From contig NZ_NISU01000001.1 in the NCBI RefSeq assembly GCF_002335805.1, positions 1,186,079 to 1,250,078 of the forward strand: a stretch of DNA of 64,000 bases, given 5' to 3'. The notes under the pieces are model-generated. The model was not told the origin of the DNA, searched no databases, and saw nothing but the letters and a program-made list of their open reading frames with translations. This document shows, piece after piece, positions 7,998-16,136 of this stretch (the stretch's first letter is position 1; every line of letters starts with the position of its first letter). The translations under genes were made by a program, and so were the position numbers. Origin of the DNA: Bacillus sp. FJAT-45350. Its GTDB lineage: Bacteria; Bacillota; Bacilli; Bacillales; NISU01.

Positions 7998-8939
7998 GTG
8001 GCTTTTAAAAGGAAAAAAATCGCAGTGATCGGAGCAGGTTTTACAGGAGCCACATGTGCTTATATGTTAGCCCAAAAGGAACTAGGTAATATTATTTTAC
8101 TAGATATACCTGAATTAGAAAACCCAACTAAAGGAAAAGCATTAGATATGCTAGAAACGGGACCTATTAATAAATTTGACGTATCAGTTGTTGGAACATC
8201 TGATTTTGCATCGATTAAAGACGCAGACATGGTCGTTATCACAGCTGGTATTGCTAGAAAGCCGGGAATGAGTCGAGATGATCTTGTCCAAACGAATTCA
8301 GCAATTATGAAAAAAGTATCGGAGGAAATTCGTCACTATGCTCCTAATAGCTATGTAATAGTTTTGAGTAATCCTGTAGACGCTATGACCTATACATGTT
8401 TTAAAACGACAGGTTTTACGAAAAATCGTGTGATTGGTCAATCAGGTGTACTAGATTCAGCTCGATTTATTACTTTTGTAGCTGAAGAATTAAATATTTC
8501 GGTAGAAGATGTTTCTGGCTTTGTGCTAGGTGGACATGGTGATAGTATGGTTCCTTTAATACGTTATTCAAATGTTGGAGGAATTCCAATTGACCAAATT
8601 TTATCGAAAGAAAAGATAGATGGGATTATTGAAAGAACAAGAAAAGGTGGCGGAGAGATTGTAAATCTCCTTGGTAATGGAAGTGCTTATTACGCCCCTG
8701 CTGCCTCACTAGTACAAATGGTTGAGGCGGTCCTGAAAGATAAAAAACGTGTCTTACCTGCTATTAGTTATTTGGAAGGCGAATATGGATATTCAGATAT
8801 ATATCTTGGTGTACCTGTTGTCTTAGGAGGAAATGGGATTGAGAGCATAATTGAACTGCCACTTACAACTGAAGAGAAGGAGCAACTTGATATCTCGGCA
8901 AATGAAGTGACAAAAGTAATAAAAACACTTCTGTTTTAA
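7998..8939 (+). CDS. mdh: Malate dehydrogenase (LDH-like type) at the end of the eut operon
   Basis: NAD-dependent malate dehydrogenase of the Bacillus LDH-like type, 313 residues, very similar over its whole length to Bacillus Mdh. The Rossmann motif is [12 protein letters not shown], with LLDIP carrying the NAD-selective aspartate. [13 protein letters not shown] has arginine where lactate dehydrogenases have glutamine, indicating oxaloacetate/malate specificity. GGHGDSM holds the catalytic histidine. It starts at GTG 7998 behind AGGAGGATAT, 12 bases after the shell gene, so it is almost certainly operonic. Bacillus mdh normally sits with citZ and icd. No targeting peptide is visible at either end. 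Confidence 0.93.
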   Translation: MAFKRKKIAVIGAGFTGATCAYMLAQKELGNIILLDIPELENPTKGKALDMLETGPINKFDVSVVGTSDFASIKDADMVVITAGIARKPGMSRDDLVQTNSAIMKKVSEEIRHYAPNSYVIVLSNPVDAMTYTCFKTTGFTKNRVIGQSGVLDSARFITFVAEELNISVEDVSGFVLGGHGDSMVPLIRYSNVGGIPIDQILSKEKIDGIIERTRKGGGEIVNLLGNGSAYYAPAASLVQMVEAVLKDKKRVLPAISYLEGEYGYSDIYLGVPVVLGGNGIESIIELPLTTEEKEQLDISANEVTKVIKTLLF

Positions 8940-9121
8940 TAAATGGAAAATTGATTAAAAAGTCTTCTCAAAAAATAAGCCAATAAACTAAGGAGCTTCT
9001 TGCTAGAAAAGAGACTCAATATTAGAGATATAGTTATTGTTCACATTCCTATGAACCGGAGACGCTAGAAGGTAAAGCCCAACAGAATAATAAAAAGCCA
9101 AAGTTTTTTCAGTTCAAAAGA

Positions 9122-9148
9122 AGAGTAAGGCATCATCTGCCTTACTCT
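9122..9148 (-). terminator. Inverted repeat at the end of the secreted-protein gene
   Basis: AGAGTAAGGCA and TGCCTTACTCT form a perfect 11-bp stem with a 5-base loop that overlaps the stop codon of the minus-strand gene. On the minus strand it is followed by a modest T-rich run (TTCTTTT). It could also end read-through from the eut operon, whose 200-base downstream gap holds no other clear terminator. Confidence 0.5.
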
Positions 9149-9867
9149 AAAGTGAAACGAATAATATTATAAGAATTTCCTGGATGTTCATCTTTTACTA
9201 TATAATCCTCTATAATCTTAGCGTTAAATGTCTTACTAATGAAATCTATCATAGCTTGTTGTTCTAGAGCAGCGATAGAGTCTATCCCACTACGTCTAAA
9301 GCCTACACGATAAACTCCATTGCCCTCATAGTAACCTAGAGTTGTAAAGTATTCGAAGCCTGTCACCGAAGTGTAACCCCACATCAAACGCATAATCGCA
9401 TCCATGTTAGTCTGTTCATCTACTACTTTAGTAAAGTGAGTGTCTAGCCAGAAGATACGTACAATATTTCCTACTCCTAATTCGTAGGAAACAGTAATCT
9501 GTGAATAGTCAGCTACTTGGCTTATCTCTTCTAATCCCGCAGTTACAGCCTCTAACTCAGCATCAGGAATCATACGAACGGCAATCATTTTTTGGTTAGA
9601 ATTTGGATAGTGTTCTTCTGCTATACCATCATAACCATAGATAGAGAATTCAGGGTTAAAAGTAAATCCATTAGATTCATACCAAGTAGAAATATACTCT
9701 ACGGTTAACTCATGTTCTACCTTCTTTAATTGCCCATAAGCATGTTTATGCCCATAAGCAAAGGCATTACCATTGCCATTACCATTGTTGCCTTCATTAC
9801 CATAAGTACCAGTAGTACCAGTGAATAATAAACCTGTTAATAAACCTACAGTTACTATTTTCTTCAT
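9142..9867 (-). CDS. Secreted protein of unknown function with Asn/Gly-rich N-terminus
   Basis: I do not recognise the family. The 241-residue product begins with a typical signal peptide (MKKIVTVGLLTGLLFTG) and probable cleavage near residue 22. A low-complexity Asn/Gly stretch and a His/Tyr/Gly patch (FAYGHKHAYGQ) follow, then about 180 residues of mixed alpha/beta character without cysteines. A GGGGGAG site lies 7 bases before the ATG. It is a single-gene unit convergent with the eut operon. Export is well supported; any role is not. Confidence 0.7.
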   Translation of the reverse strand: MKKIVTVGLLTGLLFTGTTGTYGNEGNNGNGNGNAFAYGHKHAYGQLKKVEHELTVEYISTWYESNGFTFNPEFSIYGYDGIAEEHYPNSNQKMIAVRMIPDAELEAVTAGLEEISQVADYSQITVSYELGVGNIVRIFWLDTHFTKVVDEQTNMDAIMRLMWGYTSVTGFEYFTTLGYYEGNGVYRVGFRRSGIDSIAALEQQAMIDFISKTFNAKIIEDYIVKDEHPGNSYNIIRFTLE

Positions 9868-10013
9868 ATTATTTCTCCCCCTATATATGTTTGTCTATGA
9901 TGATGTCACCTTGCTACGTTTATATAGAATAAGAACCACTTAAAAGAGCTTGAGAACTTATATATCTTCAAAAAGAACATAAACAGATTGAAAAATTGCC
10001 ACAAAAAAATAAA

Positions 10014-10039
10014 AAACCTCAGTCAAAAAGATGAGGTTT
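10014..10039 (-). terminator. Intrinsic terminator read on the minus strand
   Basis: AAACCTCA and TGAGGTTT form an 8-bp stem with a 10-base loop; on the minus strand it is followed by TTTATTTTTTT. No minus-strand gene lies immediately upstream: the next is the sulfite oxidase gene ending at 11138. It would stop transcripts running antisense to the cold-shock gene. Confidence 0.55.
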
Positions 10040-10130
10040 CTAATAATGATAACATGTATCAAGGTATATTCTGTTTGCCAATTTTTACTTTCCCTTAATA
10101 GTGTCAAAGAAAAAGATCACTCCGACCCAT

Positions 10131-10159
10131 TTGCTTTTTTAAAATATATCTGTTATTCT
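10131..10159 (+). promoter_or_regulatory. Sigma-A-type promoter of the first cold-shock gene
   Basis: TTGCTT (10131-10136) and TATTCT (10154-10159) are separated by 17 bases. The same elements with the same spacing occur before the second cold-shock gene (22005-22033), which supports the call. It implies a leader of about 115 bases. Confidence 0.6.
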
Positions 10160-10281
10160 AATTAAGAATTATTTTTGTTCAGTTTGTTAAGGAAAGAATA
10201 ATTAAATTTTTCGCCTTTAATAGCTACTTGAGCAACAATAGTAATAAATCGTGGATTACATCCACACAGGAGGAAACAAAC
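10160..10281 (+). promoter_or_regulatory. Long cold-shock 5' leader
   Basis: About 115 untranslated bases precede the gene and are nearly identical before the second copy at 22034-22159. Long structured leaders are known to control cspA-type mRNAs by temperature-dependent refolding. A small hairpin (GTGGAT...ATCCAC) sits just before the AGGAGG site in both copies, and the stem is kept although the copies differ in the loop. Regulation is inferred. Confidence 0.5.
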
Positions 10282-10482
10282 ATGCAAGAAGGTACAGTAA
10301 AATGGTTTAACGCAGAAAAAGGTTTCGGTTTCATCGAAGTTGACGGTGGAGAAGATGTATTCGTACATTTCTCAGCTATCCAAGGCGAAGGATTTAAGTC
10401 TTTAGATGAAGGCCAAAAAGTTACTTTTGAAGTAGAGCAAGGTCAACGTGGACCTCAAGCTACAAACGTTAACAAAGCCTAA
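10282..10482 (+). CDS. CspA-family cold-shock protein (copy 1)
   Basis: A 66-residue single-stranded nucleic-acid binding protein of the CspA family, which acts as an RNA chaperone. [17 protein letters not shown] holds RNP1 and DVFVHFSAI holds RNP2. The ATG at 10282 follows CAGGAGGAAACAAAC. It is monocistronic with its own promoter, leader and terminator. The protein is identical in sequence to that of the copy at 22160. Confidence 0.97.
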   Translation: MQEGTVKWFNAEKGFGFIEVDGGEDVFVHFSAIQGEGFKSLDEGQKVTFEVEQGQRGPQATNVNKA

Positions 10483-10490
10483 ATATAAGA

Positions 10491-10521
10491 AAAAGGACTC
10501 TATCTCAGAGTCCTTTTTTTT
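10491..10521 (+). terminator. Terminator of cold-shock copy 1
   Basis: AAAAGGACTC and GAGTCCTTTT form a strong stem followed by a run of T residues, 9 bases after the stop codon. Confidence 0.85.
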
Positions 10522-10626
10522 ATTTCCACACACAAAAAAAGGCCTCCTAAAAGATACCTCCCCGTTTAATCAACTTTTATCAAAATTGAAAGAAGAGAAA
10601 TACCTTTAGTCGGCCTCGAAGGAAAT

Positions 10627-10884
10627 GTGTTACAAGGTTTAAATGGTCAGGTGCATCATAACACATTACTCAGAGAATACATAATTTATTGAAAATATTG
10701 TTAGAATTAAATATAACGATATCTAATAAACGTCAGGCTGGTTGTTTCATAAAACACATTACATAAGTTAGAGAACTGGTGTGAAATTAGCTAAAAAGGT
10801 AATAATTATCAAACATAATATTTTTAAAAAAGAACAATTTATAATTATGTTCTTACACAAAAATTAATTTAAAGGGGCTTTTAA
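10627..10884. other. Noncoding gap
   Basis: AT-rich sequence in which I see no gene or convincing RNA element; it presumably contains the promoter of the small gene at 10885. Confidence 0.4.
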
Positions 10885-11019
10885 ATGACTAACAATAACA
10901 ACATCTCTAGCCAATCGGGAGCAGTAGGTCAAACAACTACGAATACAAAAGCTAATACGACAACTTCAGGAGCTAATAATAGAGCTGAGGGTACAAGACA
11001 AAGGAATAATAAAAAATAA
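10885..11019 (+). CDS. Small Asn/Thr/Gln-rich basic protein (44 aa)
   Basis: ATG 10885 follows AAAGGGGC by 7 bases and opens a 44-codon frame: an N-run, then a Gln/Thr/Ala/Gly-rich stretch, ending in basic TRQRNNKK. A hairpin terminator follows 19 bases after the stop. The composition recalls small acid-soluble spore proteins of the gamma type, but the repeats of that family are absent, so I leave function open. Ribosome site and terminator argue that it is real. Confidence 0.55.
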   Translation: MTNNNNISSQSGAVGQTTTNTKANTTTSGANNRAEGTRQRNNKK

Positions 11020-11037
11020 AAACATAAATCAAAGCAG

Positions 11038-11061
11038 AAAGTCGACAAACATGTCGGCTTT
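11038..11061 (+). terminator. Terminator of the 44-aa gene
   Basis: AAAGTCGAC and GTCGGCTTT pair (one G-T) around a 6-base loop and run into a T-rich tail. Confidence 0.6.
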
Positions 11062-11137
11062 CTATACTTCTTGGCATGCCACAATAATTGAAAATTTCTC
11101 AATAACTAGAAACTTTATTTTTGATAAATTTAAATCG

Positions 11138-12208
11138 TTATTCAATCTTAACTTTAATTTTATCAGCTGCATTATACCCATAGCCTTTTCTGTTCCAGAA
11201 GGGCTCTAATGGTTGAGTTCTGTTATATGAATCTGTTGCTCTTGTTTTAATCGTATATTCACCTTTTTCTAACACATTCCATTCATAAAACCAAGAAGTC
11301 CATTCATACCCAGACTTATTTTGATTTTCTAAAGTGGCATCTGACCAAGTGTTTCCGTCATCGGTACTAATCTCCACACTTTCTATATATCCTTCACCTG
11401 TCCAAGCAATGCCTTGAAGGACATGCTTACCTGTATTGAGGATCTCCATGTCTTGCGGCTGTTGAATGGTTGAGCTTACGTTCATTGTTGTGACAGGAAA
11501 TGCATCTTTATTATCATCCTTATTTGGGTAATATACATAATCAATCGATTGAAAGGGGCCTATAAAAGTAGAATCAATGACTGTGATTTGCTTAATCCAT
11601 TTAACCGAAGCCATAGCATACCATTGCGGGACTATTAATCGTAACGGGTGACCATGCTTGAATGGTATAGGTTGATTATTATATTTATAAGCGATAATTG
11701 TGTCAGGGTGGAGAGCTTTTTCTAATGGTAAGCTTCTAGTGTAGGTGTAAATGTTATTTAAGTCCTTTCTTTCTCCGTAATCATAACCTTCAACGACAAC
11801 TTCTCTTGCTTCTTCCGTAATTCCAGATAACTCAAGGAGGGTTCGTAACGGAACTCCTTTCCAGTAACCTTGGCTAATTGCTCCCTTTTCCCATTGTTCT
11901 CCAAATACCTTAGGCTCAAAGAAACTTCGTTTGTCACCTGAACATTCTAGTACGACTTTTATTGTTTTTGAAGGAAATCGCATGATATCTTGTATGGAAA
12001 ACATTTGTGGTGTTGTGACGGAACCATTTAGAGGAAGCCAGTAATTGGAGTTTGAAAGAGTTGGGTATGAGAAGTGGTTCCGCTTATAAAATAAAGAGTC
12101 GTTTACAATATCAGTATCTATAAACTGAATAGGTGATTCCTGGTTTTCAGGTTGTAAACTTCGTGTCGTTAAGTATGGTTTAACAAGTGGGTGTTGTGGC
12201 TTGAACAT
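11138..12208 (-). CDS. Sulfite oxidase-family molybdopterin oxidoreductase
   Basis: A 356-residue enzyme of the sulfite oxidase family. The N-terminal two-thirds is the Mo-cofactor domain, with the molybdenum-ligand cysteine in VVLECSGDKRSFF and the HGHPLRLIVP motif; the C-terminal ~110 residues form the immunoglobulin-like dimerisation domain (VEISTDDGNTWSDA). No Tat signal or heme domain is present, so it is probably cytoplasmic and uses a soluble electron partner. It stands alone with an AGGAGAAAA site. Substrate (sulfite or another oxyanion or sulfoxide) cannot be told from sequence. Confidence 0.88.
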   Translation of the reverse strand: MFKPQHPLVKPYLTTRSLQPENQESPIQFIDTDIVNDSLFYKRNHFSYPTLSNSNYWLPLNGSVTTPQMFSIQDIMRFPSKTIKVVLECSGDKRSFFEPKVFGEQWEKGAISQGYWKGVPLRTLLELSGITEEAREVVVEGYDYGERKDLNNIYTYTRSLPLEKALHPDTIIAYKYNNQPIPFKHGHPLRLIVPQWYAMASVKWIKQITVIDSTFIGPFQSIDYVYYPNKDDNKDAFPVTTMNVSSTIQQPQDMEILNTGKHVLQGIAWTGEGYIESVEISTDDGNTWSDATLENQNKSGYEWTSWFYEWNVLEKGEYTIKTRATDSYNRTQPLEPFWNRKGYGYNAADKIKVKIE

Positions 12209-12432
12209 ATTTTTCTCCTCACTAAAAGAATGATGATAATAACTATGTAGTTGAAAAATAGTTAGACCTTTTAAAAATAAATTATATAAAACAAAAATTT
12301 CTGACTTGTGATTTTGGTTTGAATTATTATGTGTTTTCCCTTGTAAAGTGGTGTCTTGGGTATATATGTTAAAATATATGAGTGGAATATTCAGAGGTTT
12401 GCGAAAGAATGGGAATTAACGGGGAGGTAAAA

Positions 12433-12927
12433 ATGAATTTTGTCAAAGTAAGTGTTGCTTTAAGCATAATGATATTATTTTTACTAGGTTGTTCGGAAAA
12501 ACATATTAGTTTTGAAGAACGTATCCAACAAAAAATTCAGAATGCTTCTTCAGAATCAATTATTCATTATGAGGTTAAAGATAATTACGTCTATGTATTT
12601 TACACTGACCATGAAATGTTAAGATACCAAGCATTTAAGTTATCAGGTAGTACCGTAGAATGGGTAGATGGTTCTGGAGGTTCGGACATAATAAATGGAG
12701 GCTTTTCAGCATCGAATAATTACGATCTTCCCTTTTCTTTTTCTTATTTCACAAGTAATAATCCAGATGTAGAGAATGTGTTAGTTCATGGACAACAAGC
12801 TAAATATATAAGGATTAATGATACCATTTCTTTTTGGGTTGCATTTACAGAAACTCCTTTTGAACGAGGGGATTTTGTTGCATTATCTAATGAAGGTGAA
12901 GAAGTTGACTTGGTGATATTTGAATAG
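12433..12927 (+). CDS. Lipoprotein of unknown function
   Basis: The ATG at 12433 follows GGGGAGG and gives a 164-residue product with a lipoprotein signal ending in LFLLGC. An in-frame ATG at 12382 adds 17 residues that would bury the signal peptide. The remainder is a compact acidic beta-rich domain that I do not recognise. A possible promoter (TTGTAA...TTAAAAT) lies about 70 bases upstream. Expected on the outer face of the membrane. Confidence 0.7.
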   Translation: MNFVKVSVALSIMILFLLGCSEKHISFEERIQQKIQNASSESIIHYEVKDNYVYVFYTDHEMLRYQAFKLSGSTVEWVDGSGGSDIINGGFSASNNYDLPFSFSYFTSNNPDVENVLVHGQQAKYIRINDTISFWVAFTETPFERGDFVALSNEGEEVDLVIFE

Positions 12928-13000
12928 TAACATTTGCTTTTTTCTTTTGCTATTTAAGGCATCGGTTCTTGTATAAGAAAAACATGAAAAAGGTGAATAA

Positions 13001-13483
13001 ATGATACGTACATATAGGGTAGAAGATAAAGAATTCATAGTAAGTTCTCACTATGATTTATATAGTAAAGAATATGGATACGATTTATCTTTTCGAGATT
13101 TTATAGAAGAAAGTGTTAGTGGGTTTATTGAGCGGGCAGACTCTGACGAAACCATTTTCATTTTAGAGATTAGTGAGAAACAAAGTGGTTCCGTTAGTAT
13201 TAAAAAGGTTAATGACACTACTGCACAATTGGGTTTATTTCTTGTTGAACCTAATGTTCAAGGTACTGGCTATGGACAGAAGTTAGTCGAAACAGCTATT
13301 AACTTTAGCAAAGAAAAAGGATTTGAGAGTATCATTCTCTGGACTAATAGCGAATTAAAATCAGCAAGGCGAATTTATGAGAGAGTTGGATTTGAATTAA
13401 AGCAAACTCAAACTCAAATGCTTTCCAATAAGGAACTTATCGAAGAGAAATGGGAGTTAATGATAGTAGATAGCAAGAGGTAA
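13001..13483 (+). CDS. GNAT-family N-acetyltransferase
   Basis: A 160-residue acetyl-CoA-dependent acetyltransferase. The acetyl-CoA loop is VEPNVQGTGYGQKLV (Q/R-x-x-G-x-G/A pattern), followed by the helix ETAINFSKEKGF and the C-terminal RRIYERVGFEL motif. An AAAAGGTG site precedes the ATG. Substrate unknown; no partner gene suggests one. Confidence 0.85.
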   Translation: MIRTYRVEDKEFIVSSHYDLYSKEYGYDLSFRDFIEESVSGFIERADSDETIFILEISEKQSGSVSIKKVNDTTAQLGLFLVEPNVQGTGYGQKLVETAINFSKEKGFESIILWTNSELKSARRIYERVGFELKQTQTQMLSNKELIEEKWELMIVDSKR

Positions 13484-13569
13484 GAGAACAAACAGCTTAG
13501 TTTTAAGTGAGAATCTTGAAAAGGCTTTTTACTTGTTTTTCACTATAGTAATAAATGGAGGAAATTATT

Positions 13570-14433
13570 ATGCAGGAATTAAAAAGAAAAGGAAATTCAT
13601 TTTGGTATATGACACCTGTTTCTGAAACTGACAGACCGATTTTAGGAATGGTCGTTGGAACGGAAAAGAACTTGATGATAGATGCAGGAAATTCAGAAGC
13701 TCATGCACAATTGTTTTTAGAAAAGTTAACGGAACATACTATTTCAAAGCCTGATTTACTTGTAATCACTCATTGGCATTGGGATCATATTTTTGGAATG
13801 TCGGCACTAAAGAATGCTTTGTCTATCTCATCTTCCACTACGAAGAAAGTAATGAATACACTAACCGAATATGAATGGACAGATGAGGCTTTAGACCAAC
13901 GAGTAAAAGAAGGAACAGAAATTGAATTTTGTGCGAATTGTATTAAAAAAGAGTTTGGTGAAGAAAGAAATATACATATTCATTTACCTACATTAACTTT
14001 TAATGATCAGCTTGAAATAAATCTTGGTGGTGTGACTTGTGTGTTGAAACATGTAGGAGGTGACCATTCAAAAGACTCTGTTGTTGTTTATATTAAGGAA
14101 GAAAAAATATTATTTCTAGGAGATAGTATGTATCCAGATATTTTTTCACCGAAGTGGAACTATACAACAAAACATACTTTAAAGTTAATACAAAAACTAG
14201 AAGCTTTTGAGGCAGAGACATACATCTTATCACATACGAAAGTTATTAATAGAAATGAATTTTTGCAAGAAATTGAATTGTTAAAAGTAGTAGGACAACT
14301 TACTGAGAGATATAAAGGTAACCCTGAGAAAATAAAGTCAAAATATTATCAAACGCTAGATAGAGAGTTACATGAAGATGAGCTTGAAACGATAGAGTAT
14401 TTTGTAAATGGTTATGAAGTGAGTAATATTTAA
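13570..14433 (+). CDS. Metallo-beta-lactamase-fold hydrolase
   Basis: An MBL-fold hydrolase of 287 residues. The zinc-binding motif THWHWDH is at residues 67-73; further ligands are H in HVGGDHSKD, D in FLGDSMYP and H in ILSHTK. I start at ATG 13570, 8 bases after GGAGG; the in-frame ATG at 13555 overlaps that site. A cysteine pair (FCANCIKKEF) sits in the insert between motifs. Probably a hydrolase of thioesters, lactones or phosphodiesters; no specific substrate is indicated. Confidence 0.85.
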   Translation: MQELKRKGNSFWYMTPVSETDRPILGMVVGTEKNLMIDAGNSEAHAQLFLEKLTEHTISKPDLLVITHWHWDHIFGMSALKNALSISSSTTKKVMNTLTEYEWTDEALDQRVKEGTEIEFCANCIKKEFGEERNIHIHLPTLTFNDQLEINLGGVTCVLKHVGGDHSKDSVVVYIKEEKILFLGDSMYPDIFSPKWNYTTKHTLKLIQKLEAFEAETYILSHTKVINRNEFLQEIELLKVVGQLTERYKGNPEKIKSKYYQTLDRELHEDELETIEYFVNGYEVSNI

Positions 14434-14534
14434 TCACAATTGAATATTACGTTTTACAAATCTAGTTCGTGGTATGTATAAAAATAAAGAGAGAATGAGG
14501 ATGACAAAAGGTTGATGATAAGGAGGTTATTATT

Positions 14535-14678
14535 ATGAATAAACTAGCTCGTTGCACAATCATTGGAGGAGCGGCAGTACTTTTATTATCAGCGTGTGGT
14601 GAAGATGGGGACTTGCCAGAGTTGCAAAATAGAGAGGAAATTATTAATGAACATACTGACTTAAAAGATGACGATTAA
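14535..14678 (+). CDS. Small lipoprotein (47 aa)
   Basis: ATG 14535 follows AAGGAGG by 9 bases. The 47-residue product has a short basic N-terminus, a hydrophobic core and the lipobox LLSAC (cysteine 21), leaving a mature acidic peptide of 27 residues. I infer membrane anchoring by lipidation. No family is recognised. Confidence 0.65.
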   Translation: MNKLARCTIIGGAAVLLLSACGEDGDLPELQNREEIINEHTDLKDDD

Positions 14679-14770
14679 GTTGAATCTACAAATAAAGTAT
14701 AAAACAAATTATCAAATTGATAAAACAATATAAATCTGTTAAGATTAAAGTAGTTAATTGAATAGTCCTC

Positions 14771-14861
14771 TAAAGGGGAGTAGCTTTTACAATATTTGTC
14801 GTCATTACGGAGCAACGCTCTCGGCAGTATTGGCAACGTTAAGTTGTTAGCAAGACCTTTA
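14771..14861 (+). promoter_or_regulatory. yybP-ykoY family (Mn2+) riboswitch aptamer
   Basis: The segment begins TAAAGGGGAGTAGC and ends TTAGCAAGACCTTTA, the two conserved ends of the yybP-ykoY aptamer, with the inner TTGTCGTCATTACGG and CTCTCGGCAGTATTGGC segments also present. TAAAGG and CCTTTA close helix P1. This class binds Mn2+ and usually turns on manganese efflux or TerC-like genes. Here the next gene is a kinase-like protein at 15035. Confidence 0.87.
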
Positions 14862-14878
14862 CCAATGGTAAAGGTCTT
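14852..14878 (+). terminator. Riboswitch expression platform: attenuator hairpin 1
   Basis: AAGACCTTTACC and GGTAAAGGTCTT form a perfect 12-bp stem with a 3-base loop, followed by ATTTTAATT. Its left arm is the 3' strand of aptamer helix P1, so aptamer and terminator are mutually exclusive, as expected for a transcriptional ON switch with ligand. Confidence 0.8.
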
Positions 14879-14891
14879 ATTTTAATTCAGG

Positions 14892-14924
14892 GACCTTTAC
14901 CAATTGTGGTAAAGGTCTTTTTTT
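14892..14924 (+). terminator. Second hairpin with the same stem sequence
   Basis: GACCTTTACC and GGTAAAGGTC form a 10-bp stem with a 6-base loop, followed by seven T residues. It repeats the stem of the first hairpin, so its right arm could also pair with the P1 strand. It is the stronger terminator of the two by T-run. Confidence 0.75.
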
Positions 14925-15034
14925 GTACTATCAAACTTTTAAATTAATCGGCGATAGTATAAGTTCAACTTAGACAGGGTGGTAAGTCAATTTTCTTTAA
15001 TCAGATTAGGAGAGATAAAATAAGGTGATACGAA

Positions 15035-15646
15035 ATGATATCTTATAATAAGCTAGCTCACAGTGTCGAATATAATACAAATGGTTCAAGGGTTGAACTT
15101 GTAGGTAAATCTGATGAATTAGAACTGATAGGTGAAGGTAGGAGCGCATTTGCTTTTAGAATTCAATCCACTGATAAGGTTTTAAAGATATTTTTTCCAA
15201 CTCATATACATGTAGTGGATGAAGAAGTAGAAGCGTATAAAGTATTATCTGAAAATCCATATTTTCCTAGAATGTATGAATCAGGAAACAACTATTTGGT
15301 CATAGACTTTATCGAGGGGCAGACTATGTTTAACTGCTTAACAAAAGGGATTATCATAAAGGATAAGCATATTGATGAGATTGAAAAGGCTCTAAAACTA
15401 GCAAAAGTAAAAGGGTTAAATCCTTCTGATATTCATTTGCGAAATATATTAATCACAAAAGAAGGAAATGTAAAAGTTATAGATGTTGCAAGGTTTAGGC
15501 AAAAGCACTCATGTTCACAGTGGAAAGATTTAAAAAAAGCATATCAATATTATAAGTCGATAATGTTCCCTAAACAATTACCTGCTTTTATCTTAAACTT
15601 TGTATCCTATCTTTATAAGAAAGAATGGCTAAAGTTATTTTTATAA
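15035..15646 (+). CDS. Small protein-kinase-like protein (YrzF-like)
   Basis: A 203-residue protein with a minimal kinase fold. Residues 33-41 (GEGRSAFAF) form the nucleotide loop, K51 in VLKIFFP is the beta-3 lysine, E63-E66 may be the alpha-C glutamate, D132 and N137 in SDIHLRNIL are the catalytic loop, and D150 in VIDVARF replaces the DFG. All key positions are occupied, so activity is possible, though the C-lobe is abbreviated as in RIO-like or lipopolysaccharide-type kinases. AAGGTGAT precedes the ATG. It is the first gene after the Mn2+ riboswitch and precedes a zinc-ribbon and a kinase gene. Confidence 0.72.
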   Translation: MISYNKLAHSVEYNTNGSRVELVGKSDELELIGEGRSAFAFRIQSTDKVLKIFFPTHIHVVDEEVEAYKVLSENPYFPRMYESGNNYLVIDFIEGQTMFNCLTKGIIIKDKHIDEIEKALKLAKVKGLNPSDIHLRNILITKEGNVKVIDVARFRQKHSCSQWKDLKKAYQYYKSIMFPKQLPAFILNFVSYLYKKEWLKLFL

Positions 15647-15759
15647 ACCTTTGGGGTAGTAACTCAACTAGTTCAGGCTTTACAAATATAAGGTGGGAAA
15701 TACTGGCAAGCTAAATAAATCTGAAATTCAAATCGATATTCAAAAGGTGGTCAAACAAT

Positions 15760-16125
15760 ATGAGTTTTTTTTCATGGTCGAAGAAAAAGAAATACAAGTA
15801 TGATAAATATGGAAACCGTCACTATCAGAGAAAAGGCTTACTAGGGAAGCTATCCCAAATCCTTAGATCGAGCAGCTATTCTAACAAAAATTATAATCCT
15901 AATCGTTATCAAAGGTACCAGAATTACGTTCCCATTCAAAATAGACCAAATCTACGAAAACTTAGTTGTGGAAGATGCCAATCGAATATTCCAGCCGGCT
16001 CAAAGTTTTGTTTAGAGTGTGGGGAACAGGTCGTCACATCACCAATGAATTGCACAAATTGTGGTGTAAAGTTACCTAACGGAGCAAAATTCTGTTCCAA
16101 TTGCGGCACGAAAACAAATCGTTGA
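15760..16125 (+). CDS. Double zinc-ribbon protein with basic N-terminus
   Basis: A 121-residue protein. Residues 1-65 are basic and rich in Lys, Tyr, Asn and Arg without predicted hydrophobic segments. The C-terminal half has two zinc ribbons, CGRCQSNIPAGSKFCLECG and CTNCGVKLPNGAKFCSNCG. AAAGGTGG precedes the ATG. The kinase at 16137 begins 11 bases after its stop, suggesting coupled expression and perhaps a scaffold or substrate role for that kinase; that is inference. Confidence 0.75.
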   Translation: MSFFSWSKKKKYKYDKYGNRHYQRKGLLGKLSQILRSSSYSNKNYNPNRYQRYQNYVPIQNRPNLRKLSCGRCQSNIPAGSKFCLECGEQVVTSPMNCTNCGVKLPNGAKFCSNCGTKTNR

Positions 16126-16136
16126 GGTAATGCACA

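Larger units (their letters stand above)
10131..10626 (+). repeat. Duplicated cold-shock unit, copy 1
   Basis: Promoter, leader, coding sequence, terminator and about 100 bases beyond the terminator recur at 22005-22506 with few differences. The shared tail after the terminator (GGCCTCCTAAAAGATACCTC and the following ~80 bases) is noncoding, so the whole transcription unit was copied, not only the gene. Confidence 0.85.

Noticed and set aside
10162-10368. Minus-strand frame across the cold-shock gene and leader (also at 22027-22212)
   Set aside because: Present at both copies only because the DNA is duplicated; no ribosome site, and the product is a reverse image of the leader and gene.
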